From Planctomycetota bacterium (GTDB lineage Bacteria; Planctomycetota; J058), in NCBI GenBank assembly GCA_023954375.1, contig JAMLIC010000013.1, forward strand, positions 124,001 to 188,000: 64,000 bases of DNA, in the 5' to 3' direction. Numbering within the stretch: the first letter of the stretch is position 1; each line of letters starts with the position of its first letter. Both the position numbers and the translations under genes were made by a program. This document shows positions 26,087-33,961 of the stretch, one piece after another. The notes below the pieces were generated by a model, which ran no database searches, was not told the origin of the DNA, and was given only the letters and a program-made list of their open reading frames with translations.

Positions 26087-26231
26087 GAACTCACCTGTCG
26101 GTGGCAGCCTTGACGTCGCGCACCGGATCGGGCGGGCCGTCGGAGGACGACGGCGCACACGACACACACGAAATGCCCGGCGCGCCCCACCACGACCGTT
26201 CGCAAGGGGGCGCGACGTGCGGAATCACCGC

Positions 26232-26259
26232 ATTTTAGGGCGGTCCGGCGCGAACGCAA
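26232..26259 (-). promoter_or_regulatory. Probable sigma-70-type promoter of the ffh operon
   Basis: On the minus strand TTGCGT (complement of 26254-26259), a 16-bp spacer and TAAAAT (complement of 26232-26237) resemble a -35/-10 pair. They lie in a marked AT-richer patch, about 146 bp upstream of the ffh GTG. Confidence 0.45.
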
Positions 26260-26573
26260 GATGTGGTTTGGTCCCCGACCCGGTGGACGGCGGCCGCGGG
26301 GCGCGTTCCGCAGGAGGCGTAACTCGCGCAACGATAGGGAGGGGCGCCCAGCGCCGTCGCGCGCGCGCGCGCGCGCCCCATGGCCAAGCCGGGAGGCGGT
26401 TCGAGCTCCGGGAGGGGGAGGGCTGGCGCTCGTACGGCCCCCTGTGTCCCCCCTGCGCGCATCGAGCACCTGGGCTTGGGACCCTCTCAGCCCATGCTCG
26501 ATGAGCACGGCGGCCCCTACCCCGAGGACGTGGCGCCGTTCCCGGAGGCGATCGAGGGGGTCGAGCGCGGGGA
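26260..26573. other. Intergenic stretch with alternating CG tract; no convincing gene
   Basis: Between the ffh promoter region and the stop of the M-domain gene. It contains a 19-bp alternating CG run at 26358-26376. A possible 65-aa frame at 26380-26577 (plus strand) is low complexity and lacks a recognisable ribosome-binding site, so I do not call it a gene. Confidence 0.5.
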
Positions 26574-27215
26574 CTAGGGGAGCGAGTCGAGGCCGAGGTC
26601 GGGCGTGGGCCCGTCCTCGTCCTCCTCGTCCTCGTCCTGCCCGTCCCGCCGCTTCCGGTAGAACCGGCTCGCCTCGTCGAGGAGGTTCTTCTCCTCGGCG
26701 GTCAGGCTCGCCAGCCCGGTGAGGGCGATCTTGCGCAGGACGTCGTCCACGCGCTCCTCGAAGGAGAAGGTCTCCGCCTCCGGGATGGCCATGGTCGGTT
26801 CGCGCCTCCGGGGGGACAGCTCCCGCCAGAGCGCCGCCACGGCGTCCTGGGGTGCCTCCGATCCCTCGATGATCTGTCGCAGATGGTCTCGCGCCGAGAG
26901 GAACTGGGCCACGAGGGCCTCGACGTCGCTCGAGCTGCTCCCGGCGGCGATGGCGACGCGCGTGCGGCGCTCCATGCCGTCCGGCCCCGCGAGGAGCTCC
27001 GGCTGCTTGCGCTCCTCGGGCGCCATGGCCAGGAGGATCGTCTCCGCGGAGGCGAGCATCTCCTCGATGTCCTCCTCGGCGATGTCCTCCTCGCGGAGGA
27101 GGTCGTCGAGGCCCGGGACGCGGCGCACGATGTCCGAGACGGAGCCCAGCTCGCGCACGGCGTGGAGCTGCGCGAGGAAGTCATCGAGGTTCCAGTCGGC
27201 CAGACGATCGAACAC
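26574..27215 (-). CDS. Orphan SRP54 M-domain-like protein without GTPase domain, with rhomboid-tail-like C-terminus
   Basis: A 213-aa protein. Residues about 9-117 align with the linker and M domain of the Ffh encoded next door: LDDFLAQLHAVRELGSVSDI against FEDFLEQLQTVKKLGPLKQV, then APEERKQPELL against TKTERKHPDLL, then ERRTRVAIAAGSSSSDVEAL against SRRRRIAAGAGTTVNEVN. The N and G domains are entirely absent, so it cannot bind GTP. Residues about 154-190 (FEERVDDVLRKIALTGLASL, then TAEEKNLLDEASRFYRKRR) resemble the short motif found at the C-terminus of rhomboid proteins (DUF6576-like). An acidic tail ends the protein. The GTG start begins the same VFD as Ffh. It may bind 4.5S RNA or signal sequences; both are inference. 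Confidence 0.7.
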   Translation of the reverse strand: MFDRLADWNLDDFLAQLHAVRELGSVSDIVRRVPGLDDLLREEDIAEEDIEEMLASAETILLAMAPEERKQPELLAGPDGMERRTRVAIAAGSSSSDVEALVAQFLSARDHLRQIIEGSEAPQDAVAALWRELSPRRREPTMAIPEAETFSFEERVDDVLRKIALTGLASLTAEEKNLLDEASRFYRKRRDGQDEDEEDEDGPTPDLGLDSLP

Positions 27216-27310
27216 GGCGGCGCCCGCCCTCCCCACAGAGCATAGAGCGGCCGGGCCCCGTCGGACAGGGACCGGGCGCCCGCCCGCCCAGGCGCTGGCG
27301 CTGCGGGACC

Positions 27311-28612
27311 TTAAGCGGCCCGGGCCGCCGGCCGCTGGGCCGCCTCGCGGGCGACCGCCGCCCCGAGGGCCACGAGCTTCTGCTCCATGCGCTCGTAGCC
27401 GCGGTCGAGGTAGTGGATCGCGTGCACGCGGGTCCGGCCCTCGGCGGCGAGGCCGGCGAGGACGAGCGCGGCCGCGGCGCGGAGGTCGGTGGCCTCGACG
27501 TCGGTCCCCGACAGGCGCTCGACCCCGCGCACGATCGCGCTGCAGCCCTCCTTCTGGATGTCCGCGCCCATGCGGTTCAGCTCGGCGAGGTGGTGGAAGC
27601 GGTCGGGGTAGATCTTCTCGGTCACGACCGAGATCCCGGGCGCGAGGCAGAGCATGGCGACGAGCTGCGCCTGGAGGTCGGTGGGGTAGGCCGGGTAGGG
27701 GAGCGTCGTCATGTGCACGGGGCGCAGGGCCCCGGTCCGGCGCACGCGGCAGATCCCCTCCTCCTCCTCGGTCACCTCGGCGCCGGCCTCGCGCAGCTTG
27801 TCGACCACGGCCGCCATGTGGTCGAGCCGCACGTCCTCGATGCGCACGTCGCCGCCCGTGAGCGCCGCGCCGACCATGAAGGTGCCGGCCTCGATGCGGT
27901 CGGGCATGACCGAGGCGCTCGCCGAGCCGAGCGACGGGACGCCGGTGATCACGAGCCGCGGCGTGCCGATCCCCTCGATCGTGGCGCCCATGCGGTTGAG
28001 GAAGTGGGCCAGGTCGTCGATCTCGGGCTCGCACGCGGCGCCCTCGATCACCGTCTTGCCGTCCGCCAGGCAGGCGGCCATGAGCGTGTTGGCCGTGGCG
28101 CCGACCGACGAGCCCATGGGCCCGCCGAGGAACACGTGCGCGCCGCGCAGGCGGCCGCCGGGCGCCTTGGCGACGATGTAGCCGTGGTCGAGCGAGATCT
28201 CGGCGCCCAGCGCGCGCAGCCCCTTGAGGTGCAGGTCGACCGGGCGCAGGCCGATCACGCACCCGCCCGGCAGCGACACCTTCGCGAACCCGCGGCGGGC
28301 GACGAGCGGCCCCAGGAGGTAGATCGAGGCGCGCATCTTCGACACGAGCTCGTAGCGGGCCACGGAGCTGGCCTGCGACTCCACCCGGCAGGAGACGACC
28401 CCGTTGCCACGCCAGTCGGCGGCGAGGCCGACCTCGCGGAGGATGTCGAGCAGCGTGCGGACGTCGACGAGGTCCGGGACGTTGCGCAGGACGCAGCGGC
28501 CCTCGGAGAGGAGCGTGGCGGCCAGGAGCGGCAGGGCCGCGTTCTTGGCCCCGCTGACGCGCACGCTGCCCTGGAGGGCCCGCCCGCCTTCGACGATGAA
28601 CGTGTCGCCCAT
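27311..28612 (-). CDS. murA: UDP-N-acetylglucosamine 1-carboxyvinyltransferase
   Basis: First committed step of peptidoglycan synthesis: transfers enolpyruvate from PEP to UDP-GlcNAc. The 433-aa protein starts MGDTFIVEGGRALQGSV and has GAKNAALPLLAATLL (substrate loop Lys/Asn). Active-site Cys118 in LPGGCVIGLRPVD means fosfomycin sensitivity is expected. TDLRAAAALVLAGLAAEG and HYLDRGYERMEQKL close the fold. The stop lies 95 bp before the start of the orphan M-domain gene, same strand, so the two may be co-transcribed. Confidence 0.95.
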   Translation of the reverse strand: MGDTFIVEGGRALQGSVRVSGAKNAALPLLAATLLSEGRCVLRNVPDLVDVRTLLDILREVGLAADWRGNGVVSCRVESQASSVARYELVSKMRASIYLLGPLVARRGFAKVSLPGGCVIGLRPVDLHLKGLRALGAEISLDHGYIVAKAPGGRLRGAHVFLGGPMGSSVGATANTLMAACLADGKTVIEGAACEPEIDDLAHFLNRMGATIEGIGTPRLVITGVPSLGSASASVMPDRIEAGTFMVGAALTGGDVRIEDVRLDHMAAVVDKLREAGAEVTEEEEGICRVRRTGALRPVHMTTLPYPAYPTDLQAQLVAMLCLAPGISVVTEKIYPDRFHHLAELNRMGADIQKEGCSAIVRGVERLSGTDVEATDLRAAAALVLAGLAAEGRTRVHAIHYLDRGYERMEQKLVALGAAVAREAAQRPAARAA

Positions 28613-28718
28613 GTGAGTTCGCACCCCGCCGCGCTTGGTATCGGCGTCGGCGGCGCCGGGCCTTGAGGGCGCTTCGGGCGCGGCCGGCGGCGCCGTAGAG
28701 CGGGCGAGGGAGGCGCCG

Positions 28719-29204
28719 GTGGACGCGACGAGCGGGAGCGGGAGCGGGAGCGGGAGCGGGAGCGGGAGCGGGAGCGGGAGCGGGGGCGGGAGCGGGGGCG
28801 GGGGCGGGGGCGGTTTCGGCCTCGGCCTCGGCCTCGGCCTCGGCCTCGGCCTGGCCGGCTGCTGCACCGGTCCGCCCCCGACGTTGCCAGCGGCGTCCGC
28901 GGCGGGCGCTGGCGCCCTGCCCGCGTCACCGGCGGCCGACGCGCGCCCGGCTGTGCGCGTGGACGTGGTCGCGGACGACGCGCCCCTGGCCGAGGTCCTC
29001 GGACGCCTTGGCCGCCGGGTCGCCTGGAACCTGGTCTGCGAGCCGGCCGCCGCCGACGTGCGCGTGTCGCTCCGGGTGTTCGACCTGCCCTGGCGCGACG
29101 CGCTCGACCTCGTGCTGACCCGCGCGCGGGCCGAGGCGACGCCCGCCGGCGAGCGGACGCTCTACGTGACCTGCCCGCCGCGTGTGACCCTCCGCTCCTG
29201 GTGA
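28719..29204 (+). CDS. STN/secretin-N-like small lipoprotein with repeat-encoded signal region
   Basis: The reading frame starts at GTG 28719 behind GAGGGAGG. It encodes (SG)n and (GL)n repeats leading to the lipobox-like GLGLAGC. The C-terminal part (about 70-160) resembles the STN short N-terminal domain of secretins and TonB receptors: DAPLAEVLGRLGRRVAWNL, VRVSLRVFDLPWRDALDLVL and LYVTCPP. The n-region has no positive charge, unusual for a signal peptide. Tail overlaps the convergent radical SAM gene by 43 bp. A longer version from TTG 28635 is possible. Confidence 0.5.
   Translation: MDATSGSGSGSGSGSGSGSGSGGGSGGGGGGGFGLGLGLGLGLGLAGCCTGPPPTLPAASAAGAGALPASPAADARPAVRVDVVADDAPLAEVLGRLGRRVAWNLVCEPAAADVRVSLRVFDLPWRDALDLVLTRARAEATPAGERTLYVTCPPRVTLRSW
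28731..28853. repeat. Two adjacent hexanucleotide tandem repeats (AGCGGG)n and (CTCGGC)n
   Basis: From 28731 to about 28813 the unit AGCGGG repeats about thirteen times, partly changed to GGCGGG at the end. From about 28815 to 28853 the unit CGGCCT repeats about six times. Both lie inside the frame of the lipoprotein gene. A six-base unit keeps the frame, so slippage would change the length of the Ser-Gly and Gly-Leu tracts without breaking the gene. Confidence 0.85.
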
Positions 29205-30061
29205 CCCGGCCCGACGGCGTTGAACCCCTCGCACGAGACGAGCACGCGCTCCGCGCCGAGGACCGCGGCCAGGCCGGCGCGGACCTCCTCCAGCGCCTCG
29301 AGCCGCGTCCAGCGCGCGTGACCCGCCGCCAGGAGCATGTCGACGAACGGCGTGCGCCGCGTGCGCAGCCCCTGGCTGCCGTCGCCCACGAGGTAGTGGT
29401 CGACCACCACGCGGTCGCACACGGCGTCGAGGCGGGCGGCGAAGGCGGCCAGGTCGCCGATCGGCAGGAGCGGGCTGACGGCCGCCTGCGTGCGCACCCC
29501 CGCCCGCCGGAACGCGGCCAGCGCCTCGAGGCGGCCGGCGATCGGGGTCGCGTGCGGCGGGAGGCCGGGGACGCGCTCGAGGTCGGTCTCCACGGTCACG
29601 GACAGCCACACGGCGGTCCGGCGCGACAGGTCGACGAGCAGGTCGAGGTCGCGCGTGACCAGCGGCGCGCGCGTCTGCACCACCAGCACGTCCGGCGGCC
29701 GCTCGAGCATCTCCTCGAGCACCCCGCGCGTGACGCCGAGCGCGGCCTCCTGCGGCAGGTAGGGGTCGGTGCTCGAGCTCATGTAGATCCGCAGGGGCCG
29801 CGGCCCGCCGCGCGCGCGCCGCAGCCGGTCGTGGTCGCGCGCGTAGAGGGCGCGCGCCTCGCGCTTGGCCCCGTAGAGCCCCCACGGCCGGCCGCGCGTC
29901 ACCCACCCGTTGTGCTGCGCGTAGCAGAAGACGCCGCACACCCCGCGCGCGAAGGAGCACCCCGAGTAGGGGTTCAGCGTGTGCGTGTAGCCCGCCTGCA
30001 GGAACCCGCCCGTCGGGGTGAGGATCGAGCGCGCGTCGAGCGTCGGCACCTGCGGGGCCAC
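29162..30061 (-). CDS. Radical SAM protein, second spore photoproduct lyase-like paralog
   Basis: A 299-aa protein with CSFARGVCGVFCYA, that is C-x6-C-x3-C, a spaced-out variant of the radical SAM cluster motif. The following segment (IYMSSSTDPYLPQE) corresponds to the Asp/SAM region of the paralog at 20584 (GTATDPYQPYE), and VVQTRAPLVTRDLDLL to its TTKSDLVLRDLDVL. The start is a GTG. It diverges from the methyltransferase gene at 30124 with a 62-bp gap. Function not known; DNA photoproduct repair is not established for this subgroup. Confidence 0.82.
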   Translation of the reverse strand: MAPQVPTLDARSILTPTGGFLQAGYTHTLNPYSGCSFARGVCGVFCYAQHNGWVTRGRPWGLYGAKREARALYARDHDRLRRARGGPRPLRIYMSSSTDPYLPQEAALGVTRGVLEEMLERPPDVLVVQTRAPLVTRDLDLLVDLSRRTAVWLSVTVETDLERVPGLPPHATPIAGRLEALAAFRRAGVRTQAAVSPLLPIGDLAAFAARLDAVCDRVVVDHYLVGDGSQGLRTRRTPFVDMLLAAGHARWTRLEALEEVRAGLAAVLGAERVLVSCEGFNAVGPGHQERRVTRGGQVT

Positions 30062-30123
30062 CCCACGACGATAGCCGCGCGGAGAACCTTGTCAGCCCTC
30101 CGGGGGCCGGCGACATTCCAGGC

Positions 30124-31122
30124 GTGCCGGGCCTCTACGGTCGTCGTGTCTGGTCGCTTCCGCCCGACCTCCCCGAGGTCGACGTCCCTCCGTGCCCCGC
30201 CTGCGACGCCCGACGCGCCCGGCCGGCGTTCGCCATCGAGGGCCTCGAGGCGCGGATCGTCGTGTGCCCGGGCTGCGGGCTCGGCCGCATGCATCCCATG
30301 CCCACCGAGGAGGAGGTGCGCGCCTTCTACCCGGCGGAGTACTACGGCGAGGAGGGGCGGAAGTTCGTCCCGATCATCGAGGCGCCCCTGCGGCTCGTCG
30401 GCGCGCGGCACGTGCGCTTCCTCGTGCGCGACCTGCCCCGCGGCGCCCGCGTCCTCGACGTGGGCTGCGGCAGAGGCGTGCTCCTCTCGGCGCTCGCCGA
30501 CCGCGGCCTCGAGGCGCACGGGGTGGAGCTGAGCGAGGCCGCCGCGCGCGGGGCGGACCCGCGCGCCGAGGTGCGGATCGCGCCGACCCTCGCCGAGGCC
30601 GGCTATCCGGACGCCTTCTTCGACCGCGTGATCATCTGGCACGTCTTCGAGCACCTGCGCGACCCGCGCGCCACGCTGGCCGAGGTGCGCCGCGTCCTGC
30701 GGCCCGGCGGCGAGGTCGTCGTCTCCGTGCCGAACTTCTCCAGCGCCCAGGCGCGCTGGGCGGGCGCCGCCTGGTTCCACCTCGACCCGCCGCGCCACCT
30801 GTGGCACTTCACGCTCGACGCCCTGCGCCGGCTGCTCGAGCGAGAGGGGCTCCCGCTGGTCGCCGAGCACCACTTCTCGCTCCGCCAGAACCCGTTCGGC
30901 TGGGTGCAGAGCGCGCTCAACCGCGTCCCCGGCCTGCCGCGCAACGCCCTCTACGAGCTCCTGCAGACCGGCGGCCCGCCGGGGGCGCCGCTCCCGCTGC
31001 CGCAGCGCCTGGCCCTGCGCGCCGTATGGCTGGCCGCGCTGGGGCCGGTGGTGGGCCTGAGCGTCGTCGAGGCCGCGCTGCGCAGCGGCGCGACCGTCTG
31101 CGTCGTCGGCCGCGCGCGCTGA
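30124..31122 (+). CDS. Class I SAM-dependent methyltransferase with N-terminal zinc ribbon
   Basis: Residues about 24-57 form a treble-clef-like zinc ribbon: CPACDARR and CPGCGLGRM, each CxxC. This precedes a Rossmann-fold methyltransferase at about 98-210 with motif I VLDVGCGRGVLL and the post-motif region IIWHVFEHLRDP, then VLRPGGEVVVSVPNF. The arrangement is common in sugar and lipid methyltransferases of cell-envelope clusters. The GTG start lies 62 bp from the divergent radical SAM gene; the stop faces the stop of the membrane protein gene. Substrate unknown. Confidence 0.85.
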   Translation: MPGLYGRRVWSLPPDLPEVDVPPCPACDARRARPAFAIEGLEARIVVCPGCGLGRMHPMPTEEEVRAFYPAEYYGEEGRKFVPIIEAPLRLVGARHVRFLVRDLPRGARVLDVGCGRGVLLSALADRGLEAHGVELSEAAARGADPRAEVRIAPTLAEAGYPDAFFDRVIIWHVFEHLRDPRATLAEVRRVLRPGGEVVVSVPNFSSAQARWAGAAWFHLDPPRHLWHFTLDALRRLLEREGLPLVAEHHFSLRQNPFGWVQSALNRVPGLPRNALYELLQTGGPPGAPLPLPQRLALRAVWLAALGPVVGLSVVEAALRSGATVCVVGRAR

Positions 31123-31136
31123 TCGCGCGGCGCCGA

Positions 31137-33116
31137 TCAGCGCGGGTCGAGCGCCCGGAGCTCGGGCTCGAGCCCCACGCGCCCGGGCGGCCAGCGGCCG
31201 GCCTCGAGCCCCCGCGCGCGGCCGAGCGCCGCGCGCGCCTCGTCGAGCCGACCCTGGCGCGCGGCGAGGCGCGCGCGCACGAGCTCGTCCTCCGCGCCGT
31301 GCCCGCCCCCGGCGAGCGCCGCGGCGCCGACCTCGTCGCCGCGGTCGAGGGCGAGGTGCGCGAGCAGCGCCGCGCGCGGCCCCGGCGCCAGGCGCGTCGC
31401 CACGGCGGCGGCCGCGTCGGCCCGGCCGGCCGCGCGCTCGGCCAGGGCGAGGAGCCACCAGGCGTGCTCCCACTCGACGAGCGCCTCGGTCGCCCGGCGC
31501 AGGTGCTCGGCGGCCCGCGCCGCGTCCCCGCGCGCGAACGCCACCCAGGCGCGGGCGCAGGCCACCTCGGCGCCGTTGGGCGGGGCGCGCGGGACGGCCA
31601 GCTCGACCCAGCGCTCGGCGGCGGCGACGTCGCCCGCGCGCGCGTCCTCGCTGGCGAGCAGCAGCGCCGCCTTGTAGTCGAACGGGGCCAGCGCCTCGAG
31701 GAGCGCCCGGACCTGCGCGTGCTCCCCCCGGGCGGCGAGGCGGTCGACGAGGATCATGAGGGTCCGGCGCCGCCCCGGCGCGACCGCGTTGATCCGCCGC
31801 GCGAGCGCCTCGCCCTCCTCGGCCGTGGCGGGGTCGGTCACGAGCACGGCCGCGTAGTCCTCGAGGGCCGCGACGTCGGTCGGGTCCTGCCGGAGCGCCC
31901 AGGTGACCCGCCCCAGGTCGGTGCACCAGGCGCGGGCGTAGGGCGTCGCGAGCCACAGCCAGCCCAGGGCGACGAGGCCCGCCGCGGCGCACACGAGCCC
32001 CCGCCGCGCCGGCCAGCGCCGGCCGAGCGCCGCCGCGGCCAGGCCCGCGCCGAGGGCCAGCGGGACCGTCGACGCGAGCAGGTAGCGGTCGTGAACGTAG
32101 GCGACGAACGGGACGATCCCGGAGGTCGGCGCCAGGCAGGCGAAGAACCACGCGGCCAGGACGGCGAACGTGCGCCCGCCCCTGAGCCACGACCAGGCGG
32201 CGCCCGCGACGGTCGCGGCGAGCAAGGAGAGCCGCGCCGCCTCGAGCGGGGCGATCGCGGGCCCGGGCTCGGGCGGGCGCGGCAGGAGGGAGAGCGGCGC
32301 GACCGCCTGGCCCACGTACCAGGCCATGGCGCGCGTCACCCGCGGGAGGCGCTCGGCCCACGGCGTCGGCGGCGTGGCCGTCCCGAACTCGCGCTGGGCG
32401 GCGTAGCCCAGGCCGGCCGCGGCGACGGCGAGCAGCGCGACGGCGAGCAGCCACGGGAGGTCGGCCCGCAGCCGCCGCCGCGCGAGCGCCAGCGCGCCGA
32501 CGACCGGCAGGACGACGATCCCGGTCGTCTTCGACGCCATGGCCAGCGCGAACAGGACGACCGCCAGGGCGCGCCTGTGCGCGCCGGGGTCGGGGGCGCC
32601 GGGGGCCGCGAGCGGCCAGGGCCGCGGCCCGAGCCACGCGGCGAGCCCGAGCAGGGTGAACAGGAGGAAGAGGAGGTCCTTGCGCTGCGAGAGCCAGGCC
32701 ACGTTCTCCACGTGCGAGGGATGCCACGCGAACAGGAGCCCCGCCGCGGCGACGGCCAGGGGCGGGAGGGCCAGCCGCCGCGCGACGGCCACGAGGGCGG
32801 CGACGCACGCGGCGTAGAGCGCGAGCTGCGTGACGCGCAGCCCGACGTAGCTCCGGCCCCAGACCAGCCGGTCGAGCCAGTAGCTGGCCAGGTGCAGCGG
32901 CTGGAAGTTGGCGAACACCGGCCGCCGCACGGCGTCCCACAGCGTCCGGGGCGTGGCCTCGCGCCAGTAGGGCTGGTGGTCGATGTAGTAAGGGTCGTCG
33001 TACTGGATCGTCCCCGCGCCGAGCGTGGGCAGGTACGGCAGGACCGCGGCCGCGACGAGCAGCAGCGTGAGCCAGCGCCACCGCGCGCGCGCCCAGCTCC
33101 GCCCCGCCGCGCTCAT
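31137..33116 (-). CDS. TMTC-like membrane protein: GT-C glycosyltransferase with TPR-like tail
   Basis: A 659-aa protein with about ten predicted membrane helices (residues 15-430) and a C-terminal tetratricopeptide-like helical region (about 440-650: ALRQDPTDVAALEDYAAVLV, AWVAFARGDAARAAEHLRRA). The first loop has YDDPYYI, the acidic pair typical of the GT-C O-mannosyltransferase/TMTC superfamily, and WHPSHVENVAW is a family-type motif. So it probably transfers a sugar from a lipid carrier at the outer face. The donor and acceptor are unknown. It could instead be a non-enzymatic membrane TPR protein. Confidence 0.75.
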   Translation of the reverse strand: MSAAGRSWARARWRWLTLLLVAAAVLPYLPTLGAGTIQYDDPYYIDHQPYWREATPRTLWDAVRRPVFANFQPLHLASYWLDRLVWGRSYVGLRVTQLALYAACVAALVAVARRLALPPLAVAAAGLLFAWHPSHVENVAWLSQRKDLLFLLFTLLGLAAWLGPRPWPLAAPGAPDPGAHRRALAVVLFALAMASKTTGIVVLPVVGALALARRRLRADLPWLLAVALLAVAAAGLGYAAQREFGTATPPTPWAERLPRVTRAMAWYVGQAVAPLSLLPRPPEPGPAIAPLEAARLSLLAATVAGAAWSWLRGGRTFAVLAAWFFACLAPTSGIVPFVAYVHDRYLLASTVPLALGAGLAAAALGRRWPARRGLVCAAAGLVALGWLWLATPYARAWCTDLGRVTWALRQDPTDVAALEDYAAVLVTDPATAEEGEALARRINAVAPGRRRTLMILVDRLAARGEHAQVRALLEALAPFDYKAALLLASEDARAGDVAAAERWVELAVPRAPPNGAEVACARAWVAFARGDAARAAEHLRRATEALVEWEHAWWLLALAERAAGRADAAAAVATRLAPGPRAALLAHLALDRGDEVGAAALAGGGHGAEDELVRARLAARQGRLDEARAALGRARGLEAGRWPPGRVGLEPELRALDPR

Positions 33117-33312
33117 GGCGCCCGTCGCTCCTCGTGACCAGCGGCGGCGCGCGAGGGCCTGCGCCCCCGCGGTCCCCCCCGCGCTCGCGCGCGGCGGCCC
33201 TTCGAGGTCGCCATCCCGACAACGGCGCGCGCGGTCACGCGCAGGACTATAGCCCGCCCCCGCGGCCGCCGGTCCGCCGGGGACGGCTATCCTGGGCGGT
33301 CGGAGGAGGACC

Positions 33313-33918
33313 CTGAGCGTCGCGCGGCTCGAGGAGGCGGTCCGCTGGGCGGCCGCGGCGCCCCTGCGCGCGCGCTGGCCCGCGGCGCGCGTCCACGGAG
33401 GCTACTGCGCCCGCGGGCCGGGCCAGGTCCTCGCGGAGGGCGAGCTCTCCTTCACGGCCCCGTGCGCCGACCTGTCCTCGCTCGTGGCCCTGCGCCTCGT
33501 CGAGGAGGGCCTCCGGCCCACGCTCGTCCTGGCGGGGATCCGGCGGCCGCTCTCGCACGTGAAGTTCCAGTGCGGCCTCGAGGTGGCGCTCGAGGGCGAC
33601 CTCTGGGTCGTCGGCTTCGGCGTGTCGTCGACCTACCTCTACCGCGGCCGCTTCGTGGAGACGCGCCGCCGCCCCTGGGTCTTCCGCGCCGGCCCGGCGC
33701 GGATCGACCCCGACACGCCGTTCGTCGCCTACTTCGAGCCGGACGGCCGCGCGGGCGTCGCCCGGCGCGTGCCGGGCTACGACCTCGAGCGCGACCTCGC
33801 CTGGCACGCCCGCCGCCAGGGCTGGCTCCGCTTTGCCCTGGCCCGCCGCCGCGCCGCCTCCGAGGACCGCGCGGCGCGGCGGGGCCGGTTGCCGGGGGCC
33901 GGCGGGCGGTGGCGGTGA
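33313..33918 (+). CDS. Uncharacterised protein; apparent CTG start
   Basis: A 201-aa soluble protein with no motif I recognise. The frame carries coherent coding features: VHGGYCARGPGQVLAEGELS, FQCGLEVALEGDLWVVGFGV and PARIDPDTPFVAYFEPDGRA. No ATG, GTG or TTG is found between the upstream in-frame stop at 33250 and the first conserved-looking residues; a CTG at 33313 lies a few bases after a perfect AGGAGG. The first conventional start is a GTG at 33484, which would lose 57 residues. The stop is near the hairpin relic at 33925. Confidence 0.55.
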   Translation: MSVARLEEAVRWAAAAPLRARWPAARVHGGYCARGPGQVLAEGELSFTAPCADLSSLVALRLVEEGLRPTLVLAGIRRPLSHVKFQCGLEVALEGDLWVVGFGVSSTYLYRGRFVETRRRPWVFRAGPARIDPDTPFVAYFEPDGRAGVARRVPGYDLERDLAWHARRQGWLRFALARRRAASEDRAARRGRLPGAGGRWR

Positions 33919-33924
33919 GCAGCG

Positions 33925-33957
33925 CCACGGAGTCCACGGAGGCCGTGGGCTCCGTGG
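33925..33957. repeat. Short inverted repeat, relic of the dispersed hairpin family
   Basis: CCACGGAG (33925-33932) and CTCCGTGG (33950-33957) flank a 17-nt loop that itself contains TCCACGGAGG. It lies between two convergent stops (33918 and 33962) and could end transcription from both sides. Confidence 0.6.
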
Positions 33958-33961
33958 ATCG

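Noticed and set aside
26358..26376. Alternating CG tract as Z-DNA-forming regulatory element
   Set aside because: Such runs are expected by chance at this GC level; nothing else supports it.
26380..26577. 65-aa plus-strand frame before the M-domain gene
   Set aside because: Low-complexity Gly/Ser/Arg start, no ribosome-binding site, no similarity; overlaps the stop of the opposite gene.
28635..28718. Longer STN-like lipoprotein from TTG 28635
   Set aside because: The GTG at 28719 has the better ribosome-binding site and shortens an unlikely signal sequence; not excluded.
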